Positions 8,597 through 17,340 of a stretch of 41,057 nucleotides of DNA are shown here, piece by piece. The number at the start of each line of letters is the position of its first letter. Position 1 is the stretch's first letter. A program made the position numbers and the translations under genes. The notes beneath the pieces are model-generated. The model ran no database searches, had not been told where the DNA came from, and saw only the letters and a list, made by a program, of their open reading frames with translations. Source of the stretch: Clostridia bacterium (lineage in GTDB: Bacteria > Bacillota > Clostridia > TANB77 > UBA1234); NCBI GenBank assembly GCA_017462965.1, contig JAFTQC010000039.1, positions 1 to 41,057 on the forward strand, in the 5' to 3' direction.

Positions 8597-9919
8597 ATGA
8601 GAAAAAATGTTGAAGAATGTTTAAATGCTTTATATCCAGATATTGATTCATTAACACCGGACGAAATGAAAAAATATGAAAAGGAAAAAAGATTTTTAGA
8701 GGCGTATTGGCCTGAGTTTTCAGAAATGTTTGAAAGACGTAAAAGTATGATTGAGAAAGTTGGAATAAATAGATATACAAGATTGGTAATAGATTTATGC
8801 AAAAAGCAGCATGATCCAGAGACTATTATAATTGATTATATTGAAGGGATTGCCGAGGCTGTTGGAGAGAATTCTTTTATAAATGAAAATTTTGAATCTT
8901 TTGTAAATATGCTTAGTTTTGGTAGAAAAAAAGAGAAAGAAGGTAAAGATGCAAGGGAAGATAAAACTCCGATATCATTAGATACCGTCTTTGATTTAAC
9001 AGAAGAATTTCTAGGTAGAATAGATGAATCTCAAGGCTTACTTGATGAATTCAAAAACTTGAGAGCTAATGGTGGAATAGAGCTTCTTGATCCATATGGT
9101 GAGAAAGAATCACATTATTCACATTGTGAAAATAAGATTAGATATAAATTTGATGGCACTGTGAATTCGGCGTATACGTTAGTGCATGAATTTATGCATC
9201 ATTTGTGTACAAAGCAATCAGAAACTGTAATGGGATATCATAATTTTACTCTTCTTAGAGAATTTTTGTCTATTTATTATGAGAATGCGTTTATTGATTT
9301 TATGGATGAAAAAGGAATGCTGCCTAATGGTACAGAGCCACTTATGGCTAGTAGATTTAAAAGTGAGTATGAGATGGATCCGGATAATTGTTTAGGAATA
9401 TATTTTGATTGCTATGGCAAATTCAAAAGAGATGGCTCAATAGATAGAGAGGGTATTGAAGAAGTTTTAAAAGAACGTTTCCCGGATATAGAAGATGCGG
9501 ATGAATTATGGAATCATGGTGCAGAAATGCTTACTAATTTTAGTGAAGAACACTATTTTCCGATAGAAATTGGTGCGGGTCTTACAATGTATAAGTTTGG
9601 AACGGCTATAGCGCATTATACGCCACAAACACCAGAAATGCATAAAAAAGTACATAAATTGGCTTCAGTCATAAAAGATGGAGAACACGATTTTCAAGCA
9701 ATTCAACAATATCTGTTAACTATTGGTCAACAAGAATTTGAATTTTCAAAGCAAGTTGACGATAAACATGAGGATGAACCAAAAATTCTAACAACAATGG
9801 ACATTGCTAGAAGGACGTTGCCTAATGCTGAACTTAATGATAAAAATATTATTTCTAGAATAATAAGTAGATGGCGTGAGCGAGCGAACGATAGAATAGG
9901 GGGAGATAGAAATGATTAA
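8597..9919 (+). CDS. Putative zinc metalloprotease (HExxH), family unknown
   Basis: The start is ATG 8597 (AAGAAAGAGTG upstream); a TTG directly before it is in frame but unlikely. The 440-residue protein has H197-E198-F-M-H201, a zincin motif, set in a hydrophobic helix (AYTLVHEFMHHL), with a second helix carrying E222 and E229 (LLREFLSIYYE) that could supply the third ligand of a gluzincin. There is no signal peptide, so a cytoplasmic role is likely. The N-terminal 120 residues are charged and helical. The C-terminus overlaps the next gene by 8 bases, indicating coupling. I do not recognise a named family. Confidence 0.7.
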   Translation: MRKNVEECLNALYPDIDSLTPDEMKKYEKEKRFLEAYWPEFSEMFERRKSMIEKVGINRYTRLVIDLCKKQHDPETIIIDYIEGIAEAVGENSFINENFESFVNMLSFGRKKEKEGKDAREDKTPISLDTVFDLTEEFLGRIDESQGLLDEFKNLRANGGIELLDPYGEKESHYSHCENKIRYKFDGTVNSAYTLVHEFMHHLCTKQSETVMGYHNFTLLREFLSIYYENAFIDFMDEKGMLPNGTEPLMASRFKSEYEMDPDNCLGIYFDCYGKFKRDGSIDREGIEEVLKERFPDIEDADELWNHGAEMLTNFSEEHYFPIEIGAGLTMYKFGTAIAHYTPQTPEMHKKVHKLASVIKDGEHDFQAIQQYLLTIGQQEFEFSKQVDDKHEDEPKILTTMDIARRTLPNAELNDKNIISRIISRWRERANDRIGGDRND

Positions 9920-10196
9920 CATTAAGTTATTACCTAAAGCATATACGGAAGTTTTAGAAATTTTGAAATATGTAAATAAAGAAGATTATGAAAAAATTCC
10001 TAGGTATATTATCGAAAACATGGAAAAAGAAAAAGATATAGAATATCAATACAGTGTAACTAATTTCATTGATTTTAATGAACAGGAAATGATGAAGGAA
10101 ACAGAGGTTATACTGGCGGTGTTATTTAGAGACTATTGGGCAACTAAGGAACAAAAGATGATAATACGTGCAAAGGAAATGAAGAGTTATAAATAA
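9912..10196 (+). CDS. Small hypothetical protein coupled to the putative zincin
   Basis: A 94-residue acidic helical protein whose ATG lies within the end of the zincin gene, with GGGGGAGA as ribosome site. No recognised motif. Its overlap with the upstream gene suggests equal-level production, perhaps as a partner or inhibitor; that is inference. Confidence 0.75.
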   Translation: MINIKLLPKAYTEVLEILKYVNKEDYEKIPRYIIENMEKEKDIEYQYSVTNFIDFNEQEMMKETEVILAVLFRDYWATKEQKMIIRAKEMKSYK

Positions 10197-10219
10197 TCTA
10201 GTCTTATTGCTATTATTAT

Positions 10220-10249
10220 TTGACAAAAAACATAATTAATTGATATCAT
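10220..10249 (+). promoter_or_regulatory. Promoter
   Basis: TTGACA (10220-10225) and TATCAT (10244-10249), 18 bases apart, about 40 bases before the next gene. Confidence 0.65.
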
Positions 10250-10290
10250 TTTCATAGGTAAGTATTTTATAAAAATAAGGATAGAGTACA

Positions 10291-10869
10291 ATGAATTATA
10301 AAATTAATGGTGTGAGATTTGATAAAAAAATAAATTGTGATTTTAAAGAACAAGAAGATATTATTTTGATTTGTACCTTAGATAATGATTCATATGAAAT
10401 ACATATAAATTCGATGCAAACAATGATAGAAGATAAAGTGAAGTGTCATGTGAAAAAAGTAGTTAGACTTCACGGTGGTGTTGCTATGACAAGCAAGGGT
10501 CCTTTTATTGCAGAAGTTATAGAAAACGAATCTGAAGATTATGAATTAGTAAGTGATGGTTTATTTATTCAAGAAGATGACAAAATTTTGATAAATAGAG
10601 CTTTGTTTATAAAGACAAGAAGAATGATGCAGAATCGTCCTGTGTGGATTTTTGTTGGGGACAGCGGACTTGGCAAATCTTATATTGCATCTTTTTTTGC
10701 TGATGGAACAAATTATTCTTGTTTTGATACCGATTTATATCAAATTCTTCCTGATGTGATTTATGACAATATAATTGTGATTGGTAAAAAATATAGTCAT
10801 TCAATACAAGATATTGAAAAAAGAATTTTTGGAAAGCATGAATCTATAATTGTTAGCTTTCAAAAATAA
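10291..10869 (+). CDS. P-loop hypothetical protein
   Basis: A 192-residue protein. A Walker A motif, GDSGLGKS, lies near residues 128-135, after a beta-rich N-terminal half. A canonical Walker B (four hydrophobics then D or DE) is not obvious; the sequence IIVIGKKY follows where one would expect it. This suggests a small or degenerate nucleotide-binding protein. It is the first gene of a likely three-gene operon ending at 12596. Function unknown. Confidence 0.65.
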   Translation: MNYKINGVRFDKKINCDFKEQEDIILICTLDNDSYEIHINSMQTMIEDKVKCHVKKVVRLHGGVAMTSKGPFIAEVIENESEDYELVSDGLFIQEDDKILINRALFIKTRRMMQNRPVWIFVGDSGLGKSYIASFFADGTNYSCFDTDLYQILPDVIYDNIIVIGKKYSHSIQDIEKRIFGKHESIIVSFQK

Positions 10870-10880
10870 GGAGGGTATGT

Positions 10881-12159
10881 ATGGACGAAGTTGAGAGCAT
10901 TTTTAACCAAATAAGGGAAAATGGAGTTATACCAGAAACGTTGACGCCAGAGGCACGTCAATATTTTGCGAAAAGATTACGCAAAGATCAAACTTATAAT
11001 TTAGTTGGAGTACGATTTATTCCTCCTGAACAATTTGAAGAAGAAAAATATGGACATAGATTTTTAAAATTAAGCTCAAGGCAAAGTGGATATGATTCTT
11101 TGTATTATTATGATAGTCGATTTTGCCGGAGATTTTGAGGAGAATCCTTGCAGTGTAGCTGAAGGAATACCTGTGTTACAATGCGAATTAAATAATAAAA
11201 AATATGAAATTACTGTTGCTCAAAAGATTGCCGAATATTATTCGCCTAGTGCCATTTTCTTTGATATTGAAGAAGTAGAAGCGTTTAAAAAAACTGATTT
11301 TATTCCGACAGAAAAAGCAACAGTTTTAATTAATATGGATAATGAAACAATTGAATCTAATGTTCTTAATATATGGAATGCAAACTATCCTTCTGATGAC
11401 TGCTATGAACCGCATATGTATGATCATTCATATACAACTTGTGAATTAAAAGCGGATAAGTTTGTCCCAAAGGGTGTTAAGGTGAAAAGAGAACAAGAAA
11501 AAGAATCTAAACAAATAGAACTTGTTGGAATCAATATAGTGTCTCCTGAAGAGGCAGATAAAATTTTTGGACTCGATGGTCGTATAGAATATATTAATTC
11601 AGGGGTTGATTTGATTTCGTCAATTAAAAAGACACATGAAGATTTAATAGATTTTGTTATTTTAAGTTGTATAGAGGACGGAAAAAAAGTAGAGAAGCTT
11701 TTAAGTATGTCATATGATGAGACAATGAGTGTAGGTATAGATACAAAAACTGTAGAAGAGTTTAGAACTTTTGACTATGTTCCGGTTAGCCCAGTTACGT
11801 TTGAAGAAAAGAAGAATGAACATTTTGAACCTAATGATATTAATACTAGTGTTTTTCAGATTATTACAGAAGATATTGAATTTCATTCTATAAAATTAAA
11901 TGAAGATGCTATGCAAGCGGTAGGGCGTACGCTTGGTGCTCCAGCAGTTTTATATAAGCCGGCAAAGTGCTGGAGTCCTGATGATGAGAAATCTATGGAG
12001 GAGACTTCATTAGATGAATGCAGAACTATATACAAAGAAAAACGTGGTATGCTCGGAAACCTTAAACAAAGTCTTAATGGACTTGTCAAAAGAATATCGA
12101 AAGTTAAAAATTTAATAAGAAAAGAAGAAAGAGATATATCTTCTGGAGAAAAAGAGTAG
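10881..12159 (+). CDS. Duplicated-domain hypothetical protein, split by a +1 shift at an in-frame CGG
   Basis: AAGGAGGG precedes the ATG at 10881. The straight reading stops at 11138 after 85 residues, while the +1 frame is open from before that point to 12159. Codon 83 is CGG (11127-11129); skipping the C gives RFCGDFEENP and a 425-residue protein. A duplication supports one gene: LVGVRFIPPEQFEEEKYG before the join resembles LVGINIVSPEEADKIFG in the second half, and FKKTDFIP resembles FRTFDYVP. The C-terminus is basic and may form a coiled coil. Family unknown. It may be a pseudogene, a recoded gene or a sequence error. Confidence 0.7.
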
Positions 12160-12194
12160 TTTTAAAATTAAATTAAAAAGAGGTGCAACGGATA

Positions 12195-12596
12195 ATGGGT
12201 AAAAATAAAGGCATGATTGAATTTGAAAATAGTTTTTTTAAAAGAATCATAAACAAAATAAAAAATCTGTTTTGTGTTAAAAATAAAGTATCTGACAACG
12301 ATTTAAGAAACGAGAATATTCAATCCGCTAATTTGAATAATACTTCAGAAAATACTATTAATGAAAATAATAGTAACTTTGATCAATCGATTATAGATTT
12401 GCATAAAAAATTTGAAGAAAATTTAATTTCAGAAGATATGATGTCTGAAGTAGAAAAGAAAGAATTAAAAAAATATTATATATATTTGATAAATGATGTT
12501 GATTTACAAATAAAAAATACACAGCAGGAAATTTCAAAAAGAAGTCAAGAATTAATTAATTTATATAAAAAAGGAATTAATATGAAAGAGCAATAA
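12195..12596 (+). CDS. Hypothetical coiled-coil protein
   Basis: The start is ATG 12195 with AAGAGGTG upstream; an in-frame GTG at 12183 falls in that site. The 133-residue product has a basic N-terminus, an Asn-rich middle (about 35-65) and a C-terminal helical segment with heptad character (DVDLQIKNTQQEISKRSQEL). No known domain. It is the last gene of the operon starting at 10291. Confidence 0.65.
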   Translation: MGKNKGMIEFENSFFKRIINKIKNLFCVKNKVSDNDLRNENIQSANLNNTSENTINENNSNFDQSIIDLHKKFEENLISEDMMSEVEKKELKKYYIYLINDVDLQIKNTQQEISKRSQELINLYKKGINMKEQ

Positions 12597-12611
12597 AAAG
12601 AAAGCAAGAAG

Positions 12612-12643
12612 AAGTGCAGCACCGGTGGATGCTGCACTTTTTT
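12612..12643 (+). terminator. Strong terminator, possibly bidirectional
   Basis: AAGTGCAGCA (12612-12621) pairs perfectly with TGCTGCACTT (12630-12639), followed by a T run. It separates the plus-strand operon from a convergent GC-rich gene and could serve both. Confidence 0.88.
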
Positions 12644-12661
12644 AGACATTTATCATGTCTA

Positions 12662-13156
12662 TTAGAGGATTCCTTCAGCCTTCATCAGACTGATTTCTTC
12701 CTCCGTGGGTACCAGGGCGTGTTCTGCCCAGAACTTCGTGGAGAACTCGAGATTGCGCACGCGCGGATCCCAAGGCTCCTGGGGAGCATCAACGCCGGTG
12801 AAGGCGGTGATGACGACATACTCGCATAGCTCCTCATTGTCGAAGCAAAGGACAACGTTGACGTCCTTCGTCTCGACCTGAGACTTGGCGCTGGCGAACA
12901 TCGGGGTCTTGCCGCTGCGGCCGGGACGCTGCCACATGACGATTTTGTCTTCGGGAGCGACCTTTACGCAACGATCATGGCCGACAACGTGGTCCAGGCT
13001 GATCGTATGGCGGGAAAAGGGTGCGGCGCCAACAGTAATACGAGAAATCGCATCTGCAAGCGCTTCGCGAGAGCAATGGATATGCTCAGCATCCGTGTCC
13101 ACGCGCTGGAAAACCTTGACGTTGTCCATACCAATGCCGACTTGAATCTTCTTCAT
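12662..13156 (-). CDS. GC-rich orphan protein
   Basis: A 164-residue protein with AGGAGGG 8 bases before the ATG. Codon use is unlike the neighbours: G/C-ending codons dominate and arginine is CGC or CGT, with no CGG that I found. The sequence has few hydrophobic helices and includes a basic, loop-like WQRPGRSGKTP segment; no known domain is recognised. It is monocistronic, with its own AT-rich promoter at 13194-13222 and a shared terminator at 12612. The composition contrast between coding part and flanks suggests horizontal origin or unusual selection. Confidence 0.75.
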   Translation of the reverse strand: MKKIQVGIGMDNVKVFQRVDTDAEHIHCSREALADAISRITVGAAPFSRHTISLDHVVGHDRCVKVAPEDKIVMWQRPGRSGKTPMFASAKSQVETKDVNVVLCFDNEELCEYVVITAFTGVDAPQEPWDPRVRNLEFSTKFWAEHALVPTEEEISLMKAEGIL

Positions 13157-13193
13157 GATGAGTACCCTCCTGCAAATTTAATGGGATAATAAT

Positions 13194-13222
13194 ATTATAA
13201 CACCAATAATACGGAAAGGCAA
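13194..13222 (-). promoter_or_regulatory. Promoter of the GC-rich gene
   Basis: Reading the minus strand, TTGCCT (13222-13217) and TATAAT (13199-13194) are 17 bases apart, about 40 bases before the start codon. Confidence 0.7.
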
Positions 13223-13342
13223 CGCATTATGTAAAGGGAAAATACTTTGGGAGGACTATCTTTATATAAATTCAATATGATATAATAAGGAAAATATCGG
13301 GAAATGTTAATGAATAATATAAAATCATAGGAGTGAATATTT

Positions 13343-14545
13343 ATGAAAATTGTATACGAAGGAGAAATAGAAAGGGTAAGATATAATGCTGAGGATAACC
13401 ATTTTTTTGTTTATCAAATATTAGATGAACATGGCGTGCCATATGAAAAAGAAATACGTGAAAAGGTATGTATTAATCAAAGAAGCGGAGAAGATGACAG
13501 AATTAGAGTTGTGACTGTTTCTGTAGAAGATGAATATGTTGAAAAAGTTAGAATATTAATTGGTGATGAACTCTTTTATAATGAAGAAGAGCAAGAAATA
13601 CATTCGGAAGAATTTTATAAAGAAGAGCTAGAAAACTTTATAAAGTTTCATAATGCAGAGTATTCTAAACTTAAAAGTTTCGATCAGAATGTAGATTTCG
13701 AAAAAAATAAAAAATTATATGAAGAAAAATGTGATGAATTTGACAAAGTTGAAATCAGAAAAAGAAAAATGGGTAGAATAAGTGTTATATTATTTTGTTT
13801 ATTTTTCTTGTTTGGATGTATTTGGTCTATTGTGGAAGATTCATTTGACATGGATGGAACATTTTTTATGATTGGTGGCTTTTTATCTTTTATACTTTTT
13901 GGTGTTGCGTTTGTTGCTTATGCTGGTTTTGTCGGATCATCAGAAAAAAATGATAAAATCGCGCTTAAAAAATTAATTTATCCAACATTTAAATCATTAA
14001 TAGCGCCTGATAAATTTACTCTGCAGGGAATAAACAAAGAGTTTTTTGAGAGAAATATTTATTTCAATTCGCTTTTTGAACACAAACGTTTTTTGTCTGA
14101 AAATACGGTTATTGGTTCACTTAATGATAAAAAATTTATTACATCTGAAGTTAGGTTACAATGTTTTGATTCAGAAGGATATTCATATGATATCTTTAAT
14201 GGTGTTTTTGCACACAAAGAAATTGCAAAGACTAGTTGCAAAAGAGTTTGGGTTAATTATTCTGTAGAGAATGACGTGTCAAATATAGAAGTTATTGAAA
14301 ATAATTACGTTATTAGTGAAGATTACCTAAATTCAGAATTTAAATTGAAATTAAAAGAACTTGGTGATAAATATAAAAAATATGTTTCGCTATATTTTGA
14401 AGGAAATATTGTTTATATTATGATTGATAATGCCAAAATTCTTATAACTCCTTATAGATTATTTATGACTGCATATAAAAATGAAATAATACTTGAGAAT
14501 ATGAATATGATAAAAGAATATATGGAACTTGCAGAATTATTCTAA
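13343..14545 (+). CDS. DUF3137-like membrane protein
   Basis: A 400-residue protein with a long charged cytoplasmic N-terminus (about 1-145), two membrane helices (about 150-168 and 175-196) and a C-terminal domain. The C-terminal pattern, an SLF...RF then ENTVIGSL, FITSEVRLQC, DIFNGVFAH and later YVSLYFEGNIVYIMI, matches my memory of the DUF3137 family, whose function is unknown. Monocistronic, ending in a strong terminator at 14614. Confidence 0.7.
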   Translation: MKIVYEGEIERVRYNAEDNHFFVYQILDEHGVPYEKEIREKVCINQRSGEDDRIRVVTVSVEDEYVEKVRILIGDELFYNEEEQEIHSEEFYKEELENFIKFHNAEYSKLKSFDQNVDFEKNKKLYEEKCDEFDKVEIRKRKMGRISVILFCLFFLFGCIWSIVEDSFDMDGTFFMIGGFLSFILFGVAFVAYAGFVGSSEKNDKIALKKLIYPTFKSLIAPDKFTLQGINKEFFERNIYFNSLFEHKRFLSENTVIGSLNDKKFITSEVRLQCFDSEGYSYDIFNGVFAHKEIAKTSCKRVWVNYSVENDVSNIEVIENNYVISEDYLNSEFKLKLKELGDKYKKYVSLYFEGNIVYIMIDNAKILITPYRLFMTAYKNEIILENMNMIKEYMELAELF

Positions 14546-14547
14546 AT

Positions 14548-14574
14548 ATGGACAGAGGGACGGGGCTTTTGTCC
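14548..14574 (-). repeat. GGGAC-family palindrome, type B, copy 1
   Basis: Directly after the DUF3137-like gene. On the minus strand it reads GGACAAAAGCCCCGTCCC followed by a TCTGTCCA arm. Copies at 32442 and 38981 share the same arms and core. Confidence 0.7.
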
Positions 14575-14576
14575 TT

Positions 14577-14607
14577 TTTGGAAAAAGGAACCGTCCCAAT
14601 TTCCAAA
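14577..14607 (+). repeat. GGGAC-family palindrome, type C, copy 1
   Basis: Arms TTTGGAAA and TTTCCAAA flank the core GGAACCGTCCCAA. Related copies lie in the large palindrome at 23707-23831 and at 36875. Confidence 0.7.
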
Positions 14608-14611
14608 TAAA

Positions 14612-14647
14612 AAAACACCATTCTTATTTTAAGGAATGGTGTTTTTT
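14612..14647 (+). terminator. Terminator of the DUF3137-like gene
   Basis: AACACCATTC (14614-14623) pairs with GAATGGTGTT (14634-14643), followed by a T run. Confidence 0.88.
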
Positions 14648-14890
14648 CATATTCACTTAAATATTATAAATATTAATAAATTTAATCTATGTATATAAGT
14701 GCGTTAATTGTAAATATAATTTGTAATTTGAAATAAATTATAAATTGTAACAAAAGCTTTCTAATAACCCTGCTTCAAAAATAACACAATCTATATATAA
14801 ATATTTAGGTGAATATGTGTGGCTGGTAGGGTAGCAAGTACTCTCATTTAACTTGCAAAGCAAGCACCACAAAAAGAGTGGGAATGGAGT
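14648..14890. other. Gene-free stretch
   Basis: Very AT-rich, with no gene. Near 14835-14865, GCAAGT pairs with ACTTGC and an overlapping alternative ACTTGC-AAA-GCAAGC hairpin is possible. It may end the minus-strand transcript from 15397, but no clear T run supports this. Confidence 0.35.
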
Positions 14891-15397
14891 TTATAATTCA
14901 ATTTCGAATTCGATTGAATTTAGTTTAGATATTTCGAATTCGATTTCTTGTATTTGTTCTTCGACTTTTTTTAGTTCTGTCTTAATTTCTTCAGGTTTGA
15001 AATTTAAATTTTTACATTCAAAATATGAATTATTTACTTCTGTAATTCTCTTATTTACATTTTTATACCATAGTAGTCTAGTGAACAAATCTGATTGTTT
15101 TCTAAGTAAGTTTAATTCGACTAAAGTGTCTTGAATCGTTTTTCCGTTTGGTAATTTTAATTCGTTATTTTTTTGATAAATTACTTTTTTAATTTTTGCA
15201 ATTTTATTTGAGTATTCTAAGTAATCAGAATATTCTTCTGAAAAATCAGCTTTAAAATCTTCAATGACATTTTCACGTCCATCTAATTCTTTTGTTATAG
15301 TTGTATATACATGTCCTAACAATTGATTTGATAATTCATTTAGGTTTCTTTCATATTCTGCTACGATATTCATTAAATTAGATATATTTGTTTTCAT
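14891..15397 (-). CDS. Coiled-coil protein, possibly DIP1984-like
   Basis: The start is ATG 15397, with AAGGAGG 6 bases upstream; the frame is open further but without a ribosome site. The 168-residue product is nearly all helical with heptad-like patterns, from ISNLMNIVAEYERNL to a C-terminal KVEEQIQEIEFEISKL. A central GKTIQDTLVELNLLRKQSDL recalls the DIP1984 family as I remember it, but the match is weak. Monocistronic, divergent from the phosphate transporter genes. Confidence 0.65.
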   Translation of the reverse strand: MKTNISNLMNIVAEYERNLNELSNQLLGHVYTTITKELDGRENVIEDFKADFSEEYSDYLEYSNKIAKIKKVIYQKNNELKLPNGKTIQDTLVELNLLRKQSDLFTRLLWYKNVNKRITEVNNSYFECKNLNFKPEEIKTELKKVEEQIQEIEFEISKLNSIEFEIEL

Positions 15398-15555
15398 TTC
15401 GATCCTCCTTTGAATGATTGAATCATATATTAAAAAAATTAACACGTAATAAAGTATGTGTAAAAAATACGTAAAATTTGTAAACAAAAATAATAATGGA
15501 AAATCCTATTTAATACTAAAAAAATATATTATAATTTATAAAAAAGGAGGTATTT

Positions 15556-16608
15556 ATGGAAATTACATTTTTAAGTTTTTTGGAACAACTAATAGCGAAT
15601 CCTGCATTAATTATAATAACGCTTTTAACATTGGGTGTTATTTTAGTTAATGGTTGGACTGATGCACCGAATGCGATTGCTACCTGTGTTTCAACAAGAT
15701 CATTAACTCCTAAAAAATCAATTATGATGGCGGCAATTTTTAACTTCTTAGGAGTTTTCGTTATGACAACGTTTAATGCAACTGTTGTGCAGACGATATA
15801 TAAAATGGTTGATTTCGGAAATAATTCAGAACAAGCATTAGTTGCTCTGGCGGCAGCTATGGTTTCTATTGTGGTTTGGGCGATTGCTGCTTGGTGGTTT
15901 GGAATTCCTACGAGTGAAAGCCATGCATTGATAGCTGGAATTTCTGGTGCAGCCATTGCTATTCAACATGGTTTTTCAGGTATTAATGGAAGCGAATGGG
16001 TTAAAGTATTATATGGATTAGTTATATCAACGGTTTTAGGTTTTACGTTTGGATTTTTGGTTACAAAAATTATTAGAATAACTTTCAAAAATGCGGACAG
16101 GCAAAAAGCTACTAGGTTCTTTAAAAAGACACAAGTTGTTGGTGGCGCAGCTATGGCGTTTATGCATGGTGCACAAGATGGTCAAAAATTTATGGGAATA
16201 TTTTTACTTGGAATTTGCCTTGCAAATGGAAATGCTGGGGTAACTGATTTTGTTATTCCATTGTGGCTTATAATTTTATGTTCGGTAGTGATGACGCTTG
16301 GAACATCAATAGGTGGTTATAGAATTATTAAAACGGTTGGAACTGGTATGGTTAAGATGGAACCTTATGAAGGATGTGCTGCAGATATTGCTGGTGCTAT
16401 TTGCTTGTTTTTATCAAGCACTTTAGGTATACCTGTAAGTACAACTCACACAAAGACCACAGCAATCATGGGTGTTGGTTCAGCCAAACGATTATCGAAT
16501 GTAAATTGGAAAGTTGTAAAGGAAATGGTTTTAGCATGGGTTTTAACGTTCCCAGGTTGTGGACTTTTAGGAATGCTTTCTACATATGCATTCATGAAAA
16601 TATTTTAA
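15556..16608 (+). CDS. pit: PiT-family inorganic phosphate transporter
   Basis: A 350-residue membrane protein of about ten helices, ribosome site AAGGAGG. Both halves of the internally duplicated PiT fold are visible: GWTDAPNAIAT near 34 and HGAQDGQKFMG near 202, plus SESHALIAG and STTHTKTTAI repeats. PiT proteins import phosphate, usually as a metal-phosphate complex, driven by protons or sodium. It is followed after 18 bases by a DUF47 protein, the usual partner, so the two form an operon. Confidence 0.93.
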   Translation: MEITFLSFLEQLIANPALIIITLLTLGVILVNGWTDAPNAIATCVSTRSLTPKKSIMMAAIFNFLGVFVMTTFNATVVQTIYKMVDFGNNSEQALVALAAAMVSIVVWAIAAWWFGIPTSESHALIAGISGAAIAIQHGFSGINGSEWVKVLYGLVISTVLGFTFGFLVTKIIRITFKNADRQKATRFFKKTQVVGGAAMAFMHGAQDGQKFMGIFLLGICLANGNAGVTDFVIPLWLIILCSVVMTLGTSIGGYRIIKTVGTGMVKMEPYEGCAADIAGAICLFLSSTLGIPVSTTHTKTTAIMGVGSAKRLSNVNWKVVKEMVLAWVLTFPGCGLLGMLSTYAFMKIF

Positions 16609-16626
16609 TATGGAGGTATAGGTTTT

Positions 16627-17250
16627 ATGAAAAAGAAAAATGAATTTAGTTATTTTGAACAATTTACTAAAGCAGCAAGCCTTGCAAAAGATGCAACAAA
16701 AGAATTGAAAAATTACATTAGCAATTTCAATGGTGAGTCAGCTGCTGAAGAAAAGAAGAAAATTCATGATATAGAAAATCAAGCAGATAACATTTTACAC
16801 GAATTGAAAAGGTTTCTTTTGAAAGATTTTTTACCTCCTATTGATAGGGAAGATATTGTTGCAATTGCGCACAAAATTGATGATTTAGTTGATGAAATAG
16901 ACGAAGTGGTAATCGACATAGATATATTTATAATAACGGAAATAAAGGAAAATATGAAGAAATCGATAGAGTTATTAGAAACAGCTGTTGGAACAACTTA
17001 CGATTTAATCGTTGCAATGAACAATTTGAAAAATGTAAATGAAATTAAAAATAAGGTTATTGAAGTAAATAAATTAGAAGAAGAAGCTGACAAATTATAT
17101 GAAAATTCTGTTAAAGAGCTATATAAGAATGAGAAAGATCCTATTCAAATAATAAAATGGTCAAGAATGTATGAAACGCTTGAAGATTGTTTTGATGCTT
17201 GTGAAAATATTGCAGATTGCATAGAAGAAGTTTTGCTTAAAAATGGTTAA
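16627..17250 (+). CDS. DUF47-family PiT accessory protein (PhoU-like)
   Basis: A 207-residue helical protein of the family's normal length, with GGAGGT as ribosome site. The pattern FEQFTKAASLAKDATKEL, then KIHDIENQADNI and IAHKIDDLVDEIDEV, is typical of DUF47/PhoU-related three-helix bundles, including the E/D-x3-D metal-binding repeats. DUF47 genes pair with pit genes and are thought to modulate the transporter. A perfect terminator follows. Confidence 0.93.
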   Translation: MKKKNEFSYFEQFTKAASLAKDATKELKNYISNFNGESAAEEKKKIHDIENQADNILHELKRFLLKDFLPPIDREDIVAIAHKIDDLVDEIDEVVIDIDIFIITEIKENMKKSIELLETAVGTTYDLIVAMNNLKNVNEIKNKVIEVNKLEEEADKLYENSVKELYKNEKDPIQIIKWSRMYETLEDCFDACENIADCIEEVLLKNG

Positions 17251-17260
17251 ATAATTACAA

Positions 17261-17300
17261 AAGAGCCCAATCCTTTTTAGGGGATGGGCTCTTCTTTTGT
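17261..17300 (+). terminator. Terminator of pit-DUF47
   Basis: AAGAGCCCAATCC pairs with the GGGATGGGCTCTT segment ending at 17293, followed by a T-rich tract. Confidence 0.88.
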
Positions 17301-17340
17301 CTACAGCGATTACAATTTATGATTTAAGAAAAATTCAGAA

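Noticed and set aside
12885-13189. Plus-strand open frames inside the GC-rich minus-strand gene
   Set aside because: Same GC-driven lack of stops; no ribosome site, and the minus frame has all signals.
14815-14880. tRNA gene or remnant
   Set aside because: Short hairpins are present but no cloverleaf, TTCGA arm or acceptor pairing could be built.
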